From JAYODZ01 sp965662735 (GTDB lineage Bacteria > Pseudomonadota > Alphaproteobacteria > RS24): a stretch of DNA of 64,000 bases. This document shows, piece by piece, positions 34,635 to 43,126 of the stretch (position 1 is its first letter; every line of letters starts with the position of its first letter). Made by a program: the position numbers and the translations under genes. Below the pieces are notes generated by a model, which had not been told where the DNA came from, searched no databases, and saw only the letters and a program-made list of their open reading frames with translations. The DNA lies in contig CBFIIU010000002.1 in assembly GCA_965662735.1 (NCBI GenBank), forward strand, positions 1 to 64,000, written 5' to 3'.

Positions 34635-36719
34635 ATGCAATCATTTAGTGAAACAATTCAAGGCGAAATCCGCGATCGGATCGGTATTATTCGGGTAAAT
34701 AATCCGCCCGTTAATGCATTGAGCTGGCATGTACGTGATGGCCTGTATGACGCTTTTCGCTGGGTCGATGACAGCGATGACATTGATGCGGCAATTCTCA
34801 TTTGCGATGGACAAACATTTATTGCGGGCGCTGATATTCGTGAAATTGGCGGCAATATGAAAGGGCGTAATTTTCTTGAAACATTGGCGATGATTGAAAA
34901 TGCAAGCAAGCCCGTGGTTGCCGCTATTCATGGAACAGCCTTGGGGGGAGGGCTCGAAACGGCGCTCACCTGCCATTATCGGGTCGCGATTGCTTCCGCA
35001 CAATTTGGTTTGCCGGAAGTCAAATTAGGGCTTTTGCCGGGAGCGGGGGGCACGCAGCGTCTGCCACGGGTCGTCGGCGCCGAAGTGGCTCTGGATATGA
35101 TGGTGAATGGCAATCCGATCGGCGCCAGCGCCGCACTGGCTTCGGGCTTGATCGATCAAATTGTTGACGATCTCGAAGCCGGCGCTTTGGCATTTGCCCG
35201 CCAGCTTGTTGCCGAGAAGAAGCCTCTCTTGCGTGTTCGCGATTTAGAAGACAAGGTTTCAGCGGATCGTGCCCAACCCGATCTCTTTGATCGGTTTCGT
35301 AAATCTGTGGCGCGTCGTGTGCGGGGGTTCCATGCCCCTGAGGCGATCATTCAATGCGTCGAGGATGCGGTTCATCTCGACTTTGATGCCGGCCTTGCCG
35401 GTGAGCAACGGCGTTTTGCCGGTTTATTGGCGGACCCACAATCGGCGGCGCAACGCTATTATTTCTTTGCCGAGCGCAAAGCGAATAAAATTCCGGGCGT
35501 CGAAACAGATACACCCATCCGCCCCATAAACTCCGTTGGCGTGATTGGCGCCGGCACGATGGGCGGTGGGATCACCATGAATTTTATTAATCGAGGCATT
35601 CCGGTGACCTTGGTGGAAACGAAAGAAGAAGCGCTTCAGCGCGGGCTTGCGACCATTCGAAAAAATTATGAACGCAGCGCCGATCGTCTCGGTCTGTCCA
35701 AGGATGATATCGATGCTTTGATCGGCAAAATTACCCCGAGCCTCGATATGAAGGCGCTGGCCGAGTGCGATTTAATTATCGAAGCCGTTTACGAAAATTT
35801 AGATTTGAAGAAAGAGATTTTTACAGCTCTCGACCGTTTCGCAAAACCGGGCGCGATTTTGGCTACCAACACATCGGCGCTGGACGTGAACGCGATCGCC
35901 CAGGCCACCGCGCGCCCCCAAGATGTGGTGGGCCTGCATTTCTTCAGTCCGGCCAATATTATGAAACTCGTCGAGATCATACGCGGCGATGTGACCGATG
36001 TCTCGGTGTTAAAAACGGCCATGAATATGTGCCGTAAAATCGGCAAGGTGGCTGTGGTTTCAGGTGTCTGCCATGGTTTTATTGGCAACCGAATTTTGGC
36101 GCAGCGCCAACAGCAAGCGCAGAAGATGATCCTTGAAGGGTGTATGCCTTGGGATGTGGATCGCGTCATTTATGACTTTGGTCTACCGATGGGGCCTTTC
36201 GCCATGTCCGATTTGGCAGGCTTGGATATTGGTTGGAACCCAAAGACCTCGTCAGGATCGACGCTTCGTGAACAGCTGTGCGAAATGGATCGCCGAGGTC
36301 AAAAAACTGGAGCGGGCTATTATGATTATAATCCCGATACCCGCGCCCCCTCGCCGAGCCCCGTTGTTGAAGAGCTTATTCAGTCTTTCTCTGCACAAAA
36401 GGGTATTACGCGTCGCGCCTATAGCGATGATGAAATTCTGGCCCGGTGCATATTCCCAATGATTAATGAGGGCGCAAAAATTATTGAGGAAGGCATTAGC
36501 GCCCGCCCAAGCGATATTGATGTGGTCTGGGTCAATGGCTATGGCTGGCCCGTTTATCGCGGTGGGCCGATGTGCTATGGCGATCATGTGGGTCTCGCTC
36601 ATGTGCTGGAAACGCTCGAGAAATTCCAAGCCGCAGATGGTGATCATTTTTGGACGCCATCCCCGCTTTTGGTGCGGCTTGTGAAAGAAGGGAAAAGCTT
36701 TGCCGATCTAAACGGCTAG
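34635..36719 (+). CDS. Bifunctional enoyl-CoA hydratase / 3-hydroxyacyl-CoA dehydrogenase
   Basis: The 694-residue protein joins a crotonase domain (about 1-200) to a 3-hydroxyacyl-CoA dehydrogenase (about 298-690), as in FadB/FadJ and the peroxisomal bifunctional enzyme. The crotonase has the catalytic Glu residues in GGGLETALTCH and GLPEVKLGLLPGAGGTQRL. The dehydrogenase has the NAD motif GVIGAGTMGGGIT and the HFFSPANIMKLVEII segment. Arrangement and length resemble the monofunctional-chain peroxisomal type rather than E. coli FadB. It would catalyse steps two and three of beta-oxidation. The matching acyl-CoA dehydrogenase and thiolase are not adjacent. Confidence 0.95.
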   Translation: MQSFSETIQGEIRDRIGIIRVNNPPVNALSWHVRDGLYDAFRWVDDSDDIDAAILICDGQTFIAGADIREIGGNMKGRNFLETLAMIENASKPVVAAIHGTALGGGLETALTCHYRVAIASAQFGLPEVKLGLLPGAGGTQRLPRVVGAEVALDMMVNGNPIGASAALASGLIDQIVDDLEAGALAFARQLVAEKKPLLRVRDLEDKVSADRAQPDLFDRFRKSVARRVRGFHAPEAIIQCVEDAVHLDFDAGLAGEQRRFAGLLADPQSAAQRYYFFAERKANKIPGVETDTPIRPINSVGVIGAGTMGGGITMNFINRGIPVTLVETKEEALQRGLATIRKNYERSADRLGLSKDDIDALIGKITPSLDMKALAECDLIIEAVYENLDLKKEIFTALDRFAKPGAILATNTSALDVNAIAQATARPQDVVGLHFFSPANIMKLVEIIRGDVTDVSVLKTAMNMCRKIGKVAVVSGVCHGFIGNRILAQRQQQAQKMILEGCMPWDVDRVIYDFGLPMGPFAMSDLAGLDIGWNPKTSSGSTLREQLCEMDRRGQKTGAGYYDYNPDTRAPSPSPVVEELIQSFSAQKGITRRAYSDDEILARCIFPMINEGAKIIEEGISARPSDIDVVWVNGYGWPVYRGGPMCYGDHVGLAHVLETLEKFQAADGDHFWTPSPLLVRLVKEGKSFADLNG

Positions 36720-36744
36720 AGCTGCTTGGAAGGGGCGTCGCGCA

Positions 36745-38199
36745 TTACAGCGAATTTAAAAAGGCGAGAAGATCTTCACGCTCCTTGAGGGTGAGTTTTT
36801 TAAAGGCCGCGGTTGATGCCTCGGCCTCGCCGCCATGCCACAAAATGGCTTCCTCAATCGACCGCGCACGCCCATCATGTAAATAACGTGTGTGATGATT
36901 GACGGTAGGCACAAGCCCGATGCCCCAAAGCGGCGCCGTGCGCCACTCTCGACCCGTGGCGCTGCCATCGGGCCGGTGATCGGCGAGCGCTTCGCCCATG
37001 TCATGCAAGAGGAGATCTGTGAAAGGTTGGATCTGCTGATGCGCCAAGGCGGGAATGGGACTGTCGCCGGTTTTTACAGATGGTCGATGACACCCCGAGC
37101 AATTCAGGTGCTCGAAAATATGCCCCCCCCGAATAATATTGGCGGCGTTCACGTCACGCCGGGCAGGCGGTGCCAATGTCTGTGTGTAAAAGGTCAATTT
37201 ATCGAGCTGAGTGTCGTTCAGTTCGGGTGATCCTCCGCTTGTCGCTTTTTGGCAGGCTGTTTGACGGGGCATGCAATTTTCGTTGGGGCGCAGGGAGGAG
37301 GTCAGACCAATATCGCCAAGCGCAGCTCCGGCATTTTGTTGGCGCAGGCTAACGACATTTGCTTTCCAGCCAAATCGCCCGATCTGCTTTTGGCCGGTTG
37401 TATCGGTTATCCAATTCATCCGCCCTGAAATACCGTCTCCGTCCCGATCTTCCGGATCAGCCCATTCGCGCAAACGCGCCTGCGGAATGGCGGCCAATAA
37501 ACCCAATCCAAAAACGGCAGGAGCAACGCGCGGCGAGATGACGAGCTGCGGATCGCTTTGTGGATCTAAAGGTTCGATGCCGAAAAGGGGCGCTTCGATC
37601 CGATATCGTGGTGCTTGCAATGTATATGTCGTGCCATCGGCATAACGCCCGCTAATGTCTCGATAGCGGATGACGGCATGTCCTTCGGGAGGGACTCCGC
37701 CAATGGCAAAAGGATTGAGTTGATCGCCATAATCTGGATGCGGCAGCGTCGCTCCCGTTTTTGGATCAAGATGGCTGAGCCGCAATAGCATCGACATCAT
37801 CTGGGTTTCAGATGGTTCAGGGGGGCGCCCCCGACCGTCGCGCATATGGCATCCGCTGCATGATGACCGGTTGAAAACGGGGCCGAGACCATCCAAGGAG
37901 TGAACAGAGGCGGGCGCTTCAACCCAATTGGTATTGAAGAGCTTATTGCCAAAGGTAAACTGCCGAAGATTCGTCATTGGCAAGTTTGCAAGAGGGCGTG
38001 CGAAGGCGTCATGGTTTGTCACAAAAACAGTCGTCACGCCGCCTGATTGTGCATCTCCAACCCGCACAGAACGATCATCATCCGACGATGCGCCGCCACT
38101 CAGCGCAAGTGCCAGTAAGGGCGCGCATCCGAGTAAGGCAGACACGACAAGGCGCGTGCGCGTTTTAAAAGAAAGGAGCGTTGAAAAGAAGGGGGGCAT
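36745..38199 (-). CDS. Di-haem oxidoreductase (DUF1111 / thiol-oxidoreductase-like), secreted
   Basis: The 484-residue periplasmic c-type cytochrome has an N-terminal signal segment (LVVSALLGCAPLLALALSGGA) and two haem-binding CXXCH motifs, SSCSGCHMRDGRG near residue 114 and LNCSGCHRPSV near 366. Proteins of this family are encoded beside imelysins in Fur-regulated operons of several proteobacteria. It follows the imelysin gene by 14 bp with a GGAGG ribosome site, third in the operon. The reaction is not known; redox processing of iron during uptake is an inference. Confidence 0.9.
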   Translation of the reverse strand: MPPFFSTLLSFKTRTRLVVSALLGCAPLLALALSGGASSDDDRSVRVGDAQSGGVTTVFVTNHDAFARPLANLPMTNLRQFTFGNKLFNTNWVEAPASVHSLDGLGPVFNRSSCSGCHMRDGRGRPPEPSETQMMSMLLRLSHLDPKTGATLPHPDYGDQLNPFAIGGVPPEGHAVIRYRDISGRYADGTTYTLQAPRYRIEAPLFGIEPLDPQSDPQLVISPRVAPAVFGLGLLAAIPQARLREWADPEDRDGDGISGRMNWITDTTGQKQIGRFGWKANVVSLRQQNAGAALGDIGLTSSLRPNENCMPRQTACQKATSGGSPELNDTQLDKLTFYTQTLAPPARRDVNAANIIRGGHIFEHLNCSGCHRPSVKTGDSPIPALAHQQIQPFTDLLLHDMGEALADHRPDGSATGREWRTAPLWGIGLVPTVNHHTRYLHDGRARSIEEAILWHGGEAEASTAAFKKLTLKEREDLLAFLNSL

Positions 38200-38213
38200 G
38201 CGAGAGAGCCTCC

Positions 38214-39359
38214 TTAATCGCTCATGATATGAACCGGCAGGCCATAAGCGGCGCCGACTTCTTCAAATAATTTGGCCTGCTGCTGCAATGCTGTCACCAA
38301 TTCCTCCGCCGTGTGACGCGCGTCGCTATCGGGTGGTGCGGCGAGGACGGCAGAATCGTAGGGTGAGGGAAGCGCGTCGAGTAATGACAGGACTTTTGAA
38401 AATTGTCGCTGAACGTCTCGAGCCAAGTTAGGTTTTTCCTTCTCGAGCCTTTCCATAAAACTATGCGGGCCGGTGAAGGCGGCTTCAATGCCACGTTGGT
38501 TCATTCGGAAGTCGCGCAAGGTGGTATCGCTGAAACAGGATTGCTCATCCTCTTGATCGCCTGAATCGAGTCCGGTGGCTAAGCGCTCAGCGGCCATTTC
38601 GAAGCCGCTTAGGGTGGCAAGGCCGGTTAAAATATCGGCCTGCGCGGTGTCTCGCTCGATAAAGGCGCGTGCATAATTATCGTGATGGGGCGCCCAAGCT
38701 GTTTTGAGGCCCTCGAGATCACGGATCAAAAGATCGGTCACGGCCACCAAATATTGCCGTCGCCGTATATTGGTCGGTGCATCAAGAAACTGTGAAGCCG
38801 GTCGTGCACCGGGGCCATCATCGGAATGATCGGCCCCCCACAGCAAAAACTCAATGGCGTGATAACCGGTTGCAACATCAGCCTCGTCATTTTGTTGGTT
38901 GAGGGTGGCAAGCTCCGTCGCCGTAATGGGTTGAGAAGGGTCATTGATGATGCCAAGCCGTTGACCGGGCCGATCTTGCTCGAGATAGGCCTCATTGACA
39001 GGCCAACTATTGATCCGAGACTCGGGGCCCATGCGACCTGTCTTCTTATTTAGGCCATCAATCGGGCCCTCGTAAAACCGAAATGCTTCGGTTTGGCTGT
39101 AACTATCGCGGGCCGTGATCCAGGCTGAACGAGCGCGCTGAAGATGTGGTTCGTCAGAATGATCGAGCAAATCAGAAATGGCGTTGCGCAAAGCCAGCGC
39201 ATCTTGGTGCGCGGCGCTGTAGCTCTCATAGACATGACGCGCATAACTTTCGCGCAGCTCGCGAAATGGTTCGGCCGAGCTGGGTGAGAGTGAAAGAATA
39301 AGGGCGACAATCACAAAACTCACTAAACGCGTCATTGCAGTGGGGGAAGAATTAAGCAT
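38214..39359 (-). CDS. Imelysin family protein
   Basis: The 381-residue exported protein has a signal peptide (VSFVIVALILSLSPSSA) and the imelysin GxHxxE motif in GYHAIEFLLWGADHSD, with the two-domain helical pattern RDSYSQTEAFRFYEGPID. Imelysins (IrpA, IcmP) are periplasmic or outer-membrane proteins of iron-regulated uptake loci; peptidase activity is doubtful. It is the middle gene of the operon, 9 bp after the barrel protein, with AGGAC before the start. Confidence 0.92.
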   Translation of the reverse strand: MLNSSPTAMTRLVSFVIVALILSLSPSSAEPFRELRESYARHVYESYSAAHQDALALRNAISDLLDHSDEPHLQRARSAWITARDSYSQTEAFRFYEGPIDGLNKKTGRMGPESRINSWPVNEAYLEQDRPGQRLGIINDPSQPITATELATLNQQNDEADVATGYHAIEFLLWGADHSDDGPGARPASQFLDAPTNIRRRQYLVAVTDLLIRDLEGLKTAWAPHHDNYARAFIERDTAQADILTGLATLSGFEMAAERLATGLDSGDQEDEQSCFSDTTLRDFRMNQRGIEAAFTGPHSFMERLEKEKPNLARDVQRQFSKVLSLLDALPSPYDSAVLAAPPDSDARHTAEELVTALQQQAKLFEEVGAAYGLPVHIMSD

Positions 39360-39368
39360 TGATTTGTC

Positions 39369-40454
39369 CTAATGTGTGATGGTGATGGGGTATCGAATAA
39401 GGAGGCCAAGGGACTGATCGTGATATGTCCCGCGCCGGATCCGGCTCCCGAATTCAACGCTGGCTTGGTTCGGGAAAACATAGCCCAGCGACAGTTGAAA
39501 GAGGCGGTCTTGATCGGGTGCCGCAATGCGCCGATCGGTTGCGCTCAATGTCACTCGCCAGCGGCGATCATAAATATTATCGATGCGGAGGCTGTGGTAA
39601 CGGCGCTGTCGATGATCCTCTTCAAAACGATCAAGCACCGCGATTTCCGCCAAAAGATGATGCGTCCATTGGGCGCCACCGGAAAACTGATGATCGATGG
39701 CAATCACCCTGCCCAGGGCATCGTCGGAGCCAAGGGCATCATTTAGACGGCGAAACCCAGCATGCAGGTTAAGCTGCGCGAGACCAAAAATATTTTCGAC
39801 ATCGGCGGTAACGCTATAGGAGCTCAGATTACTCGTATTACCGGCGCCCCCTTGATCGCGATGGTGTCGGCCGCGTTGGGTGATGGTTGAGCGCGATAGG
39901 GGCGTCGCATCGTCTTGGAAATGATGGCTGTTGAGTGTCAGTGTGCCCCAGCTCTGCTCCGGTAAGGTGAAGCGCATAATGAACCCGGTTTTCTCAGTGA
40001 GTTCGTAATCGCTCGCATATTCTTCGCTCCAAATGCCTATTCCGGTTTCCCATGCACGGCCAAAATCGGGATTAAATTTTCCGCCCCCTATTTCCAAACC
40101 GTCATGCGCGTATGTGATGAAGAGCTCCTCAACATAAACGCCGTGATCGTCGAAATGTCGGTTTCTCCCTCCCACGCGGTCCTGCACAGGTTCCGCAATG
40201 ACACCGTGGGAAATTTGCCACTGCTCCGACAGAGAAAGAGTACCCGTGAACTCCATCCGACCATAGAGATCGTTTTTCTTATCCGAGTGACCTTCGCCCG
40301 AGCGATCGCGAATAATATTGGTATCGCGCAGCTCAAGTAGGATTTCCGGAGAATAGCTCAGTTCCGCATTGGACAAGCTTCTACAATCGACACCAAATAG
40401 CGCGGATATAATAAAGGCGAGGTGACGTGGTTGGTTGGATTTTAAGAAAGACAT
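39369..40454 (-). CDS. Predicted outer-membrane beta-barrel protein, iron-operon porin-like
   Basis: The 361-residue protein has a hydrophobic N-terminus (AFIISALFGV) and then alternating aromatic/polar strands ending in LGYVFPNQASVEFGSRIRR and LLIRYPITITH, the pattern of an outer-membrane barrel. I recognise no named family. It lacks a TonB box and plug domain, so it is more like a porin than a TonB-dependent receptor. It is first in the operon with imelysin and the di-haem protein, behind a Fur-like palindrome 42 bp upstream. A role as the outer-membrane entry point for metal is inferred. Confidence 0.75.
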   Translation of the reverse strand: MSFLKSNQPRHLAFIISALFGVDCRSLSNAELSYSPEILLELRDTNIIRDRSGEGHSDKKNDLYGRMEFTGTLSLSEQWQISHGVIAEPVQDRVGGRNRHFDDHGVYVEELFITYAHDGLEIGGGKFNPDFGRAWETGIGIWSEEYASDYELTEKTGFIMRFTLPEQSWGTLTLNSHHFQDDATPLSRSTITQRGRHHRDQGGAGNTSNLSSYSVTADVENIFGLAQLNLHAGFRRLNDALGSDDALGRVIAIDHQFSGGAQWTHHLLAEIAVLDRFEEDHRQRRYHSLRIDNIYDRRWRVTLSATDRRIAAPDQDRLFQLSLGYVFPNQASVEFGSRIRRGTYHDQSLGLLIRYPITITH

Positions 40455-40495
40455 GATGTTCAGACATTTGGCTAAGATGAAGTGACGCTAAACTA

Positions 40496-40514
40496 GTTGC
40501 GAACCATTCGCAAC
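40496..40514. promoter_or_regulatory. Fur-like operator upstream of the imelysin operon
   Basis: An 8-3-8 perfect inverted repeat, GTTGCGAACCATTCGCAAC, lies 42 bp before the barrel-protein start. The TTGCGAA-N3-TTCGCAA form resembles alphaproteobacterial Fur/Mur boxes (TGCAAAT/ATTTGCA class). It is positioned to overlap the promoter of the imelysin operon. Confidence 0.75.
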
Positions 40515-40600
40515 AAGAAAAACGCCCTCTGGCCTATTTTTGAGCGCGATGGCGCCGATCGGGTCAAATGCGGGCATATTCGAGAGGCCATTCGGAGTGC

Positions 40601-40628
40601 TGTTGCAGGGGTATTGTTGCAGGGGTGT
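40601..40628. repeat. Two 14-bp tandem repeats upstream of the aminotransferase
   Basis: Units TGTTGCAGGGGTAT and TGTTGCAGGGGTGT lie end to end, 59 bp before the aminotransferase start. Function unknown; may affect its leader. Confidence 0.7.
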
Positions 40629-40686
40629 TGTACGAGTTGACGCCTCTCGCCGTGGCTCTATAGTCAAGCGCGCAAGGGGTGGTGCG

Positions 40687-41853
40687 ATGGAGTTTAATCT
40701 CGCTCAGCATATGAATTTGTCGTCATTCAAGGCGATGGATGTGATGCGCGTTGCCCAGCAATTGGAAGCCGAAGGGCGCTCCATTTGTCATTTGGAAATT
40801 GGGCAACCGGCAACTCCGGCGCCCGTCCCGGCGCGCGCCGATTTACGTGCGCGCATGGATGAGGCCGCAACGCATGGCTATACAGTGGCGCTCGGTTTAC
40901 CAGCCCTGCGCGAACGCATTGCGGGGCTGTATGGCCGTTGGTATGGAAAATCGATTGCGCCCGAGCGCGTGGTTTTAACGGTGGGATCGTCGCTTGGTTT
41001 TATCATGGCGATGCTGGCATGCTTCGAGCGGGGTGCGCGTATTGCCCTGCCATCGCCCGGCTATCCCGCCTATCGCAATCTGTCTCGCGTTTTGGGGTTG
41101 CAGCCGGTTGATGTGCCGGTGGATGCCAGCCAAAATTGGCGATTGAGCGTCGAGGATTTGGCGCGCATGTCGCCTAAACCAGATGGCCTTATTTTAGCGA
41201 GCCCCGCCAACCCAACAGGGGTCATGCTGTCCGAAGACGAGCTGAAAGACATTGCGCTTTGGTGCCAGTCCAATGGTGTCCGCTTGATTTCGGATGAAAT
41301 TTATCATGGCCTCACCTATGACCGCCCCGCCACTAGTCTGGTCGATGTCACGCCAGACCTTATTGTTGTGAATTCATTTTCAAAATATTTTTCAATGACC
41401 GGTCATCGGATTGGCTGGATGATCATCCCAGAGGGCTTAAGGGATCCGATTGAACGGCTCGCCCAAAACCTGGTTATTTCGGCGCCAACGCTGTCTCAAT
41501 ATGCGGCGCTTGCCGTTCTCTCAGACCCAACCAGTTTCGATGAGCTGGACCGCCATGTCTCTCGCTACCGATCTCATCGCGATTATCTTCTCGAGCATTT
41601 GCCCGCGGCATTTCTGGGCGATTTCCCATCACCCGATGGCGCTTTTTACCTTTATGCGGATATTACAGCACTGGGGCAAACCAGCACCGAAATTAGCCAG
41701 GCCCTATTAGCCGAAGCCGGCGTCGCCGCCACACCCGGCATTGATTTTGACCCCGTCAGAGGCGATGCCTATCTGCGTCTCGCCTATGCGCGCGAAACGG
41801 CTGAGATTGAAGAGGCCTGCCGCCGCATCACCGCTTGGATGACGGGGCGCTAG
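40687..41853 (+). CDS. PLP-dependent aminotransferase, class I/II
   Basis: The 388-residue fold-type-I enzyme has ICHLEIGQPATPAP near the N-terminus, the SPANPTG motif near residue 175, SDEIYHGLTY, and the PLP-lysine motif NSFSKYFSMTGHRIGW. It belongs to the aspartate/alanine/valine aminotransferase-like group; the exact substrate is not clear. The ATG at 40687 follows AAGGGGTGG; an in-frame upstream extension (from 40540) has no family-like sequence. It stands alone, convergent with the CoA-binding gene. Confidence 0.92.
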   Translation: MEFNLAQHMNLSSFKAMDVMRVAQQLEAEGRSICHLEIGQPATPAPVPARADLRARMDEAATHGYTVALGLPALRERIAGLYGRWYGKSIAPERVVLTVGSSLGFIMAMLACFERGARIALPSPGYPAYRNLSRVLGLQPVDVPVDASQNWRLSVEDLARMSPKPDGLILASPANPTGVMLSEDELKDIALWCQSNGVRLISDEIYHGLTYDRPATSLVDVTPDLIVVNSFSKYFSMTGHRIGWMIIPEGLRDPIERLAQNLVISAPTLSQYAALAVLSDPTSFDELDRHVSRYRSHRDYLLEHLPAAFLGDFPSPDGAFYLYADITALGQTSTEISQALLAEAGVAATPGIDFDPVRGDAYLRLAYARETAEIEEACRRITAWMTGR

Positions 41854-41872
41854 GTCAACAAGGGCGGTCTTG

Positions 41873-42322
41873 CTATTTCGGTTCAGTCCACAAGCCCAGT
41901 TGGGCGAGACGCGGAATTTCCTGTTTCGGACATTTATCGACAATCACCGTCAGACCTCTCCGCACGGCGTCATCCGTTGCGGGACGATTAATCACACCGA
42001 GCTGTGTCCATAACACCGGAATACGCGCCGTCAGCGTGGCATCAACAATCTCGCCCAAGGCATCGGGCGCGCGAAACACATCTACCATATCGGCCGGGCG
42101 ATCGAGCTCAGTTAAATCCGCGCGAACCTCTCGCCCCATGAGGGTTTGACCGGCCAATCCCGGATTAATGGGGGTCACATCAAAGCCGCTCTCAAGCAAA
42201 AAGGCCATCACCTGATGGCTCGGCCGCTCTGGCTTTTGACTAATTCCGATTAACGCAATGTGGCGGACCGCCCGTAAACATGCCGCGAGATCGTGATCAT
42301 TCTGAATATAGCCCCCGCTCAT
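41873..42322 (-). CDS. CoA-binding domain protein (YccU-like)
   Basis: A small Rossmann-fold protein of about 149 residues, with HIALIGISQKPERPSHQV and IPVLWTQLGVINRPATDDAVRRG typical of the succinyl-CoA-ligase-like CoA-binding family. It has no catalytic domain. The ATG at 42322 overlaps the stop of the upstream crotonase gene by 4 bp (ATGA), favouring that start over ATG 42328. It is third in the P450 operon. Confidence 0.88.
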   Translation of the reverse strand: MSGGYIQNDHDLAACLRAVRHIALIGISQKPERPSHQVMAFLLESGFDVTPINPGLAGQTLMGREVRADLTELDRPADMVDVFRAPDALGEIVDATLTARIPVLWTQLGVINRPATDDAVRRGLTVIVDKCPKQEIPRLAQLGLWTEPK

Positions 42323-43113
42323 TTCCATTGCGGGTCACGCTTTTCAAAAAAAGCGCGCGGGCCCTCATCGGCGTCGCCACCGGCCGTGACAGCATCCAAC
42401 ATGGCACAACTGGCCATCTCAAACGCTTCTTCGAGGGGTAAATCAATTTGTCGGTAGAAGCGTTCTTTGCCGCCGCGAATGCCTTGCGCAGATTTAGAAG
42501 CGATTTTCTGAGCCAGCACTTGGGTTTCCGCAACGACATGTGCGTCATCGACAACTTGGTTCACCAAGCCAAAGGTTTCCGCGCGTTGCGCCGTGATCAT
42601 ATCGCCGGTTAAGGCCATTTCCATCGCATGCTTGCGACTGACATTTCGACCAATTCCAACCAAAGGGGTGGTGCAGAAAAACCCAACATTGACCCCGGGT
42701 GTGGCGAAACGCGCCGACTGTCCGGCAATGGCCATATCGCATGCCGACACCAGTTGACAGCCGGCGGCTGTCGCGATGCCGGTGACACAGGCAATTACGG
42801 GCTTTGGGGCATGGACGATGGCTAGCATGAGCTGCGCACAGCGTTCCAAGATGGTGCGCACACGTTGGCGATGATCCTCTAAATCCTCGCCCTCCTGGCG
42901 CGTAATTTCAGAGAGATCATGGCCCGCACTGAACACTTTGCCCCGCGCTGCCAGCACAATCACGCGCACTGCATCGCTGGCACACGCCCCTTCAAGCGCG
43001 CTGTGCAATTGCGCAATCATCGTGCTCGAAAGCGCATTGCGACTGCGTTCATGACACAAGGTTAGCCAGCGTACAGCGCCCTCATCGTGAATATCGATAT
43101 ATTGCTCTTCCAT
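42319..43113 (-). CDS. Enoyl-CoA hydratase-like protein (ECHDC3 type)
   Basis: The 264-residue crotonase-fold protein resembles ECHDC3: FSAGHDLSEITRQ and AAGCQLVSACDMAIAG with FATPGVNVGFFCTTPLVGI. The two catalytic glutamates of true enoyl-CoA hydratase are replaced: GCEL is GCQL, and the PEI segment is PGV. The oxyanion-hole glycines remain, so a different reaction or a non-hydratase role is likely. It lies between the P450 (13 bp upstream) and the CoA-binding gene (4-bp overlap). Confidence 0.9.
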   Translation of the reverse strand: MEEQYIDIHDEGAVRWLTLCHERSRNALSSTMIAQLHSALEGACASDAVRVIVLAARGKVFSAGHDLSEITRQEGEDLEDHRQRVRTILERCAQLMLAIVHAPKPVIACVTGIATAAGCQLVSACDMAIAGQSARFATPGVNVGFFCTTPLVGIGRNVSRKHAMEMALTGDMITAQRAETFGLVNQVVDDAHVVAETQVLAQKIASKSAQGIRGGKERFYRQIDLPLEEAFEMASCAMLDAVTAGGDADEGPRAFFEKRDPQWK

Positions 43114-43126
43114 CACAGCCGGACCT

